A DNA stretch of 64,000 nt from Capillidium heterosporum. Taxonomy: Eukaryota; Entomophthoromycota; Entomophthoromycetes; Entomophthorales; Capillidiaceae. Under the pieces are notes generated by a model, which was not told the DNA's origin, did not search any database, and saw only the letters and a program-made list of their open reading frames with translations. Of this stretch, positions 57,010 to 64,000 are shown one piece after another. How positions within the stretch are numbered: position 1 is the first letter of the stretch; each line of letters opens with the position of its first letter. The stretch covers positions 186,001-250,000 of the forward strand of contig WBMQ01000010.1 in the NCBI GenBank assembly GCA_016630905.1, in the 5' to 3' direction. A program made the translations under genes and the position numbers.

Positions 57010-58704
57010 ATGCAGCTCCATTACTTAATTGCAATACTCCACATTTTAGCTATCAACGCCTTCATCTACAAATCTTACCAAGGTAAGATAGAATGCAACA
57101 GTCAAAATCAAACCCTCATTCCAAAGTCCTTGGAAGAGCTACGATATATAGTCAACGGTGCTATCAAGTCAAGAACAAAGTTGAAGATAGTAGCTAGCCG
57201 ACACTCAGTTACTGATATAATATGTACCGATGGGATCCCCATCCACCTCAGCAATTTCAACAAAGTCATCCTAAACAAACAGAGCTCTACAGCTATCTTA
57301 GGCGCCGGCATGGAGCTTATCGATGCTTTAGATAGGCTACATGAACAAGGCTATACAATCTCTCACCTACCTTCCTTTGGTGGTATTACGGTAGGTGGAG
57401 CTGTTAGTGTTGGTGCCCACGGTACTTCGTTGAAGTACGCCAACTCATTGTCTGAACTTTTAGTAAGTTTAACTCTAATCGATGGCAAAGGAAATTTAAT
57501 CAAAGTTACTGAGCAAGATCCACATTTTGATGCGTTGAGGGTAAGCTTAGGCCTTTTAGGTATAATCGTCGAAGTAGAGGTTAAAGTTGTACGCAGTTTC
57601 AAGATGCGCGTGCACAACTACCGAGTTTCTGATCAGCTTCTGCTCAAGGAGCCCACTAAGTTAATAAATATGGCCCGTACCAATGACTGGCTTCAGTTTT
57701 GGTGGTTTCCCACAGACAACGGCTTAGTTATCTCGAAAGGTAATTTTTTCAGCCCCGATCAAATCGTCCAAGGAGATGCGAGAACTCATCTTTTAACCAA
57801 CGTATCTCCCTTTGTAGCTGCAGGCGGTGGTGTAGGTTTTGAACTAATTCAAGCTCTTAACCTCTCACTAGCTATGAATCTTATGCAGAAATCGACCGAA
57901 AACTCGCTCTACAAAGTGGATCTGGGAGTCTTGATTAAGGAACCCATGTACACCGAAGGTGCCTCCAACAGATTCGTAAACCCAGCAATAGGATACGCCT
58001 ATCGCCTCATGACCAACAAGTGTACTCGATGTCCATGGTTTAATCCCATCCCCATCACCGAAAGTTTGCTGGATCTACCGATAATTAAGGACGTCCCTTT
58101 GGTGCCAACGGTATCCAAGCTAAGACTCATGCCAGATGAGGCATCAGTAGTTGTGGACCTAGCTCGGTTTCCAGCGGTAATTGCCGATATAAACTATCTG
58201 CTAAGTTTGTACCCGACTGCATTCCCACTTGCTGGTCTCTTCTTTCGATTCAGTAGATCGGCCAAAGGGCTGCTATCAGTTTCTCATGGAAGGGAATCTT
58301 TCCATATTGAGTGGTCTTATCCCATACGCAGTGACCCATACAATACTGCACCTTACGGCCTAAGCGTCATGCAAGCTCTGTCCCAGCTTCTCATCTTCAA
58401 GCATGGTGGTCGTGCTAGCTGGTGCAAAAGCAGTTTAGCCTACTTACAAAGCTCTATAATAAGGGATGTCTACGACCAGAATGCTCTGATGAAGTTTAGG
58501 GAGGCAGTCCAAAGATTCGATCCCAACGATCTGTTCCAAAATAAGTTTGGCAATCGCATCCTTGGTGTCGGCGAGGATAAATTTGATATCCCTGATAAGG
58601 CTCGACACTGTGCCCTGCAGGATTTCTGTATCTGTTCCAAGGATTCGGATTGTCCAGCTTCAACTAGATGTGGTAAGATTATGGGGTATTCGGTTTGTAC
58701 ATAA
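57010..58704 (+). CDS. GulLO-type FAD oxidase, copy 7, changed HWGK motif
   Basis: 564 residues, single open frame with signal peptide MQLHYLIAILHILAINA. The FAD domain is well kept: ASRHS (Ala for the usual Gly), FGGITVGG, GAHGTSLK, GLLGIIVEVEVKV. The C-terminal RPHWGKNG motif, shared by the other copies and by the wider aldonolactone oxidase family, reads RASWCKSS here, with the His replaced by Ser. Nearby FDPND replaces FDPNG. The Cys-rich end CALQDFCICSKDSDC is normal. The frame is undamaged and the rest is conserved, so it may be expressed with altered substrate binding or reduced activity. Tandem to copy 6 in the same direction. Confidence 0.9.
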   Translation: MQLHYLIAILHILAINAFIYKSYQGKIECNSQNQTLIPKSLEELRYIVNGAIKSRTKLKIVASRHSVTDIICTDGIPIHLSNFNKVILNKQSSTAILGAGMELIDALDRLHEQGYTISHLPSFGGITVGGAVSVGAHGTSLKYANSLSELLVSLTLIDGKGNLIKVTEQDPHFDALRVSLGLLGIIVEVEVKVVRSFKMRVHNYRVSDQLLLKEPTKLINMARTNDWLQFWWFPTDNGLVISKGNFFSPDQIVQGDARTHLLTNVSPFVAAGGGVGFELIQALNLSLAMNLMQKSTENSLYKVDLGVLIKEPMYTEGASNRFVNPAIGYAYRLMTNKCTRCPWFNPIPITESLLDLPIIKDVPLVPTVSKLRLMPDEASVVVDLARFPAVIADINYLLSLYPTAFPLAGLFFRFSRSAKGLLSVSHGRESFHIEWSYPIRSDPYNTAPYGLSVMQALSQLLIFKHGGRASWCKSSLAYLQSSIIRDVYDQNALMKFREAVQRFDPNDLFQNKFGNRILGVGEDKFDIPDKARHCALQDFCICSKDSDCPASTRCGKIMGYSVCT

Positions 58705-60059
58705 AATACAAAATCACTGGATGTTGATGCTGAATTCGTATAAAATAGATATGATAGGCTTATCTACTCAATAAAAGTACATTTCGTACCTGTTAGTAAT
58801 AAATAGAAAGCGAAGTTTTACAGTATTCTCTTTATATGCTTTTGCTATATATCGCTTATTTTTTTTAAGAATAAGTCTTCATGAACATACTATTTATATG
58901 TTTTTCTAATGTATAGGTAATTTTTGAAATTAATATCTTAGATATACTTACTTGATAGGTTATATATACTAGATTTTGTGAAATATGGTGAAAATAATAG
59001 TTTCTAGCCAGCTATAGACAAAACTTTAAATGCTTTGACTCAAATTGAAAGTATAATTAAGCAATTTAAATAATCTTTCTATTCTGAATTAAACATATAA
59101 CTTTATTAAAGGTGCTTGAAAAATGGACCATATAAGTGGTATTCTAATTATTAAAGTAACTCTTAAACGGCTTTTGTTCCTTTGATTCTTTTCGAAAATC
59201 AGATCCCATAAAAAAGGTGAAAATAATTATACTTCTAATTTTTGATTGTTTACATGAAAATTAAATATAATCTAATTGTATATGCTTTTTCAAATATATC
59301 TGCCTGATCAACTTTAAGTTTAAGCTGTCGGAAGGACTAATTACAAAATTAGCATTTAGCTAGGTTGAGCTGAACTATACTATGACTAATTAAATTCATG
59401 AGCAATGTGCCAATTATCAAACATCACTTGAAAAATACGTTTTGATAGAACTAAACATTGCTTTGGATGATGGTGTTTCATTGAAGCATGCATCTTTTAT
59501 GAATTTAGTAATCGAAATTGAGGCAGATAATTTGAAATTCAAAGTTTGAAAAGCTTTGGCTAAGGTGGAGTAAGTCCAAATAAGCTTACTGCAATTTCAA
59601 CAAGTGTTGAGGTTTGGGTGAGCAACTTGGAAATCTTAAAGAATGATGTCCGAGGTATCACAAGCCTAAACATTAATTAATTTCAAATAGGTTAAAGACG
59701 TCCATATTTAACCCAGGAGAGAGGTGTAACTTTCCTACTTGAACATATAGAGACTTACTCCGATTTCGAAAAACGAACACGATCCTTCTTCATTTCCAAA
59801 TTCCAAAAATCTGGACTTAATAAGCCCTCCTGGCCTTTCATAATTAGCTTCTCAAGCTAGAGGTGTAACTCTAGCCAACTAACAAGCGAAGTAAGTAGAT
59901 AGCATTACTAATATATTCCATTTATAGAATATAAAGAAATTTCCATCCAAAATTAAAGTCAGCATGTATAGGAATAATTGGTAGCTGCAGTATATAAAGT
60001 AGAGTCTAATCTTTGAAAATCATTATCCTAGCTCAACCATAAAATCTAACTCTGTCACT
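58705..60059. other. Intergenic with a possible tiny oxidase relic
   Basis: AT-rich. At about 59478-59550 a short stretch reads VSLKHASFMNLVIEIEA, resembling the SLKHA and VVEVE parts of the oxidase family with the middle missing. The segment at about 59860-59935 resembles 61095-61165, part of a trypsin-unit duplication. TATA box at 59991. Confidence 0.4.
59991..59998 (+). promoter_or_regulatory. TATA box upstream of trypsin-fold pseudoprotease
   Basis: TATATAAA, 69 bases before the ATG at 60060. Confidence 0.55.
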
Positions 60060-60845
60060 ATGAAAGTTGCTGTCTTCACTTTACTCGTTTTAATTGCCGG
60101 TATTATAGCTGCTTCTCCAGCCGTTTTAGAGCGTCGCATCTATGGTGGAGCCGAAGTCACTCCCGCCTTCAAGTTCCCCTGGATGGTTGTCATCAACCGT
60201 CCCAATTCCTTAAACTTCTTGTGTGCTGGTATTGCCCTCAACCCTATCACTGTTTTGACTGCAGCCAGCTGCATCTACGGTTCGCCTGCTGACTACACCG
60301 TAGACCACCACCGCCACAACTTATCAAAGACTCTTAAAGCCGAATCTGGTCAACGCCTGCAGGTCATCAACTTCATTGTTCACCCCAACTACAACATCTG
60401 GGGCAACCGCTATGACGTTGCCATCTTAAAACTGTCATCCCCCATCACTGGAGACATCGGCAAGGTTGAGCTAGATGACGGTGCCTTGTCCAAAGTTATT
60501 AACTCCAGTGCTTCCACCATCGGATGGGGACAGTACGACAGTGCCCACGAAAAATCCGACTACCTTCGTCAGATCGAGCTGCCCATCGATATTACCAAGT
60601 ACTGTCAGGATCAATGGAGTAAGGTTGGTGTTTTGATAACTGAGGAGCACCATATGTGTGCCGGTAACCACGTAGATAAGAGTATCTGTGTCGGTGACAA
60701 TGGTGGCCCCCTCTTCCAGCAAAAAGACGGTAAGACGTATGTACTCGGAGTATCTTCTTTTGGGGCTGCCTGCCAGTACAAAACTCCCAGTGTCTTCGCC
60801 AAGGTCGCTACCTACAAGGATTGGATTTTACAACAGGTTAATTAG
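60060..60845 (+). CDS. Secreted trypsin-fold protein, predicted catalytically inactive
   Basis: 261 residues, intact frame, signal peptide MKVAVFTLLVLIAGIIA, S1-family fold with IYGG at the usual IVGG position. Two of three catalytic residues are changed. LTAAHC is LTAASC (His to Ser) and GDSGGP is GDNGGP (Ser to Asn). Asp in YDVAILKL is kept. The S1-pocket Asp (six before the Ser) is Ser. Structural Cys and the conserved SFGAAC and VFAKV segments are kept. Codon use is strongly C-ending, as in the LPMO at 39711, and the frame is clean, which suggests selection for a non-enzymatic role such as binding or inhibitor decoy. That role is inference. Confidence 0.92.
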   Translation: MKVAVFTLLVLIAGIIAASPAVLERRIYGGAEVTPAFKFPWMVVINRPNSLNFLCAGIALNPITVLTAASCIYGSPADYTVDHHRHNLSKTLKAESGQRLQVINFIVHPNYNIWGNRYDVAILKLSSPITGDIGKVELDDGALSKVINSSASTIGWGQYDSAHEKSDYLRQIELPIDITKYCQDQWSKVGVLITEEHHMCAGNHVDKSICVGDNGGPLFQQKDGKTYVLGVSSFGAACQYKTPSVFAKVATYKDWILQQVN

Positions 60846-61284
60846 AACCTTTAGATCTTATTAAACTTTATTTAATTATTATTATGCCATTGAATGAGCA
60901 ATATTCTTTAAAATGACAACATATAGTCAAGATTAGTTTATATTTCATATCTAAAGGACCCAGGCTTATAGAAAAGTTTAGATAAATCAAGCTAATCAAC
61001 ATGGCGGCTAACTGAACTTTACCTTTATTTCCACCTCAAGAACTTCAACACCTAATCAACCAATTTTGATCCTTTGCAATAGTTGATTGTTCAAAGCTGG
61101 AGGCATAACTCTAACCAATAGATGAATAAATAGTGAGTCTTAACAATATACTTCTCTTGGATCTTTGCTCGACTTGTTATCTAAAACTAAGGACAGCCTA
61201 TCAAAGAAATAAATATAACATATAAAAGGTTCTGAGATTTGCAATTTATACTTTAAGCTTGGCTCTTTCAGTTCAAGCCTACCA
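60846..61284. other. Intergenic, duplicated trypsin flank
   Basis: Part of this (about 61095-61165) resembles DNA at 59860-59935 upstream of the intact gene, indicating that the gene was duplicated together with its upstream DNA. Confidence 0.45.
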
Positions 61285-61975
61285 GCATAAAATTTAATTT
61301 TTCATCCTCGTCTCATTAACCTTCGGTATTCAAGTCATTATTTCAGCCACGTTTCAGTGTCAACTGATCGGTGGAACTGAAACTCATCCCCAGTTCAAGT
61401 GCCACTGAATAGTTTCGATCTGTAATCTGAGTGCGCACATATGCAGCAGTGTTTTCCTTGATAATAGTGCCGTACTGACGACTGTTCAGTGCGCAAAATC
61501 TTTGATCTCCAAGCTTACCTCCATCAACTATATTCACATTGTTGGAAGACTAAGGTAGCATCCGATAGGAAGTATCCAAAGTCATTGTATATTTCAACTG
61601 CAGCGTAATTGAATTTACTAACAACACCACAATCCTGAAGCTGACTGCTCAGATCCAAGGCGACACCGTCAAAGTTGCCCTCTTCAAAGATGAGTTGAGC
61701 TCCAGCCCCACTTTCAAGGTCAAGGTAGTTTGATAGAATATAACCAGCTTGCTTAGTATTAACTCCAATAATCTACGTGAGATCATCTACCGTGGCGTGC
61801 TGTACGCAGAGTATACAGATCTTTCGATTGAATTGCTTTGATCTATCTCTCAGGAAAAGAACGTATGCTTCGCTATTGACAAGGACAAAGGCATTTGCCA
61901 CGATGACTATGAGGCCACCTTGCTCGTAGGCAAGAAAAATAAGTCTATTATCATAAGCATCCCCTTCATTTTTTC
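61285..61975 (+). pseudogene. Decayed trypsin-fold paralogue
   Basis: Fragments in order match the neighbour at 60060: CQLIGGTETHPQFK (mature N-terminus), NNTTILKLTAQIQGDTVKVALF (compare VAILKLSSPITGD), and DKDKGICHDD followed by LLVGKKNKSIIISIPF near the former active-site Ser. The initiator ATG is lost and several stops and indels occur. Tandem, same direction as its functional neighbour. Confidence 0.7.
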
Positions 61976-63109
61976 CTATATCAGTATATAAGCAGTTGAT
62001 TTTAGACTAGATCAGCTAGCTTTTGTTCAAAGCTCATTAAAACCGTCTATCTAATTTTTATGTGGTAGATTTATATAAAAGGTAACCAGATTTTTAGCTT
62101 GGATCTCATAAAATTTGAATTCATATATGAAACTACTATATCTGGTATATTGGAGGCAAACAGTCAAAGATCTACCTGACTTTCTCAGTATACAAATTGC
62201 TTTTGACCTTGCTAATTACAATATAAGCTACAGTAGTTCCAACGTAGTTTATAGAAAAAGCTATATTCAACTTTAAAGATGCAGTTTGAAATGAATATAT
62301 AGGTTATTAAGCAGATTGTCAAACAGCTAAAGGTAGATAGACTTATATTGGGAGCCATAATCGAATGCGTACCAATCTCTCCTTTGTAGTTTGTTTTGGC
62401 AATTTCAATAATTCTAAGCAGCCCCTTGAAGGTTCTAGCTCGATGTTGAGGACGGATACTAAAGTTAAAATGAAGAGTTTACAATACTTGTGTATTGTCC
62501 GTCTTGACTCTTTTTCCATATAAAAGCCTGTCAAAACTTTTTAAGCTTTTGCAGTTGGTTTTGAAAACTTCAATCAGGTCTGCATCCTGAGATCGATATC
62601 TTTAACAGTTATGGCAAAGGTTGATGACTTCGAAAACCCTCTTCAGTTATGGAGAAATATAGATGGATGTTTAAACAAAATATATTTGTGCAAAGTTACA
62701 CTAGGTATATCAAGTAAGTGCATTTAGAAACTTATAGTAACAAATACTACTCGGATCAGAAATAATAAAAATATTACATTATAAATTTATAATGTAAAGT
62801 GCCCTTTAATTCTGATCCGAGTAACTATGATAAACATCTAATAAATAAAGACTCAAATTTCCATATTTACTGTGCCTTAGTTTTAGAATACATTAAGATA
62901 CAGGACATTTAATTTGGAATTGTTTCGAACTTTTCTTCTTACTTGATATAAATTATGACGTAGTATATTGAAGAGATGGTCACATCTGATTGATCCAAAT
63001 TATTCCTTCAAAAGTCAACTTCTAACACGACACTGGAATTAGCCCAAACGTCGTTTCCACCATAACCTTCAACCCAAAATCTATAAAAACTTCCAACTAA
63101 AATATCAAC
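61976..63109. other. Intergenic with a small palindromic element
   Basis: AT-rich region upstream of DAD1. It contains the terminal-inverted-repeat element at 62750-62821; otherwise nothing recognisable. Confidence 0.5.
62750..62821. mobile_element. Tiny MITE-like element, TA target duplication
   Basis: 72 bases bounded by perfect 12-base inverted repeats (CTCGGATCAGAA and its complement) and flanked on both sides by TA, the target of Tc1/mariner transposons. The centre (62774-62797) is a perfect 24-base palindrome (half-site TTACATTATAAA). No transposase is encoded, so it would be a non-autonomous relic. Alternatively it is only a strong hairpin. Confidence 0.5.
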
Positions 63110-63584
63110 ATGAGTTCCACTGACACCACCAACATAGTCACTCTTACCACCCAAGCTTTCAACTCTTACCTCGACAAAACCCCTCAAAACTTGAAGTTGA
63201 TCGACACCTACCTAGCCTTCATCTTAGCTACTGGTATCTTACAATTTATATATGTCTGCCTAGTAGGAACTTTCCCTTACAACGCCTTCTTGGCTGGTTT
63301 TATAAGTACGGTTGGGTCTTTTGTATTAGTTGGTAAGCACTATTTTAAAATTTTATAAATGAAGTTAATGAATTTTTTTAATGTAAAGTCAATTTGCGAA
63401 TTCAGACCAACGTAAGTTATAGTAAATCTACCTTTGAGATAAGCCCCAATCGGTAAGTTTTTATTTGTTGTTTCTATTCAAGTATTTATGTGATTACTTC
63501 TTTTTTGGTATGTGTAGGGCTTTTGTAGAGTACGCCTTCTGCCAGATTATCCTGCTATTCTTGATTGCCAACTTCCTAGGCTAA
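63110..63584 (+). CDS. OST2: Oligosaccharyltransferase subunit DAD1/Ost2
   Basis: Small membrane subunit of the ER N-glycosylation complex. Three exons: 63110-63332, 63389-63452 and 63518-63584, with 56- and 65-nt introns, give 117 residues, the usual length. Conserved features are TPQNLKLIDTYLAFILATGILQ, the LVGTFPYNAFLAGFISTVGSF loop and second helix, RIQTN, ISPNRAFVEY and the C-terminal helix ending ANFLG. Three hydrophobic helices can be seen. AATAAA at 63628-63633. Reading past the first donor would give a false short C-terminus (GKHYFKIL), so the splicing is well supported by the family. Confidence 0.93.
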
Positions 63585-63875
63585 GATTGAAACTTTATGA
63601 TTCCAAGCTCCTACTTTCAAAACTACCAATAAAGATTAAGGGTATATATTTCGATATAGATGTTTATCTTTAACCATTCACATTTTGACTGGCATATATT
63701 TACATGGAATACAATGGAGCTTTTCAATATGCAAAGTGGTATATAGTTCTATTTGATAGAAATGTAAATAACTTTTCAAATCGATTTTTAAACTATATAC
63801 CTATATATAGTATATCCGATACAACTGCAGCTTTACTTCCATATAAAACTCAATGAACTTTAATTACAGACACTA

Positions 63876-64000
63876 TTATTTGAAATTCAAGAATCGATTC
63901 AGCCCAAAAGTTTTACCGGGTACATTTGGTTGTTGCGATGTTCCATTGTAGTTGATGGTTGGCGAACTAGGGGTCTCCACCCTTGCCAGTCCTTCTACGC
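63876..64000 (-). CDS. Possible C-terminal end of a minus-strand gene (cut by window)
   Basis: On the minus strand one frame is open from the window end to a TAA at 63876-63878, giving about 40 residues rich in Thr/Pro/Asn/Gly (SSPTINYNGTSQQP, ending GLNRFLNFK). GC content is higher than in the adjoining spacer. The position would make it convergent with DAD1. Nothing identifies the product; chance is possible. Confidence 0.35.
   Translation of the reverse strand, partial: VEGLARVETPSSPTINYNGTSQQPNVPGKTFGLNRFLNFK

Noticed and set aside
1-64000. CRISPR arrays, rRNA, tRNA genes, bacterial operons, integrated viral genes
   Set aside because: I saw no regular direct repeats with spacers, no rRNA-like block, no convincing tRNA A and B box pairs and no viral replication or capsid motifs; short tRNA genes could still be missed by eye.

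Overview
This is about 64 kb of an AT-rich fungal genome with short introns (35-76 nt, GT-AG, some with a TACTAAC-like branch point). The gene content suggests an early-diverging, possibly insect- or debris-associated fungus. An Entomophthoromycotina/Conidiobolus-like lineage is my inference; no rRNA or other taxonomic marker is present. Single-copy eukaryotic genes sit between expanded, partly decayed families of secreted enzymes.

Layout. 1-369 (-): start of a secreted EGF-like protein, cut by the window edge. 1996-3043 (+): AA11-like LPMO with a frameshifted tail. 4070-8017 (+): multi-exon WAC/DDT/WHIM chromatin-remodelling subunit (Itc1/Acf1 type), facing 8079-10532 (-), the biotin-carrying subunit of methylcrotonoyl-CoA carboxylase. 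11718-12771 (+): Dsk2/ubiquilin. 15309-15650 (+): small unknown protein. 17269-18443 (-): polo-type kinase without polo boxes. 19340-29842: four defective copies of a secreted GulLO-type FAD oxidase. 31583-35292: a decayed and an intact class-3 lipase in tandem. 36718-37546 and 39711-40706 (+): two more LPMOs. 42486-43494 (-): clathrin light chain. 43823-44626 (-): active-looking trypsin. 45540-46765: F-box/LRR-like relic. 47168-49879 (-): TCP11/Sok1 protein. 51107-58704: three further FAD oxidases, two with full open frames. 60060-60845 (+): trypsin-fold protein lacking catalytic His and Ser, followed by a decayed paralogue. 63110-63584 (+): DAD1/Ost2. The last about 120 bases may hold the end of a minus-strand gene.

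How it fits together. LPMOs, trypsin and lipase together suit attack on a chitin-protein-lipid substrate such as insect cuticle. The secreted FAD oxidases resemble L-gulono-1,4-lactone oxidases, which give H2O2, and H2O2 is an LPMO co-substrate. An oxidase-LPMO partnership is therefore a reasonable hypothesis, not something shown by the sequence.

Caution. Single-base frameshifts recur, including in conserved genes (carboxylase, Itc1-like) and in both LPMO tails. Some are probably consensus errors. The heavy decay at 19340-23555, 31583-32728 and 61285-61975 is real pseudogenisation.
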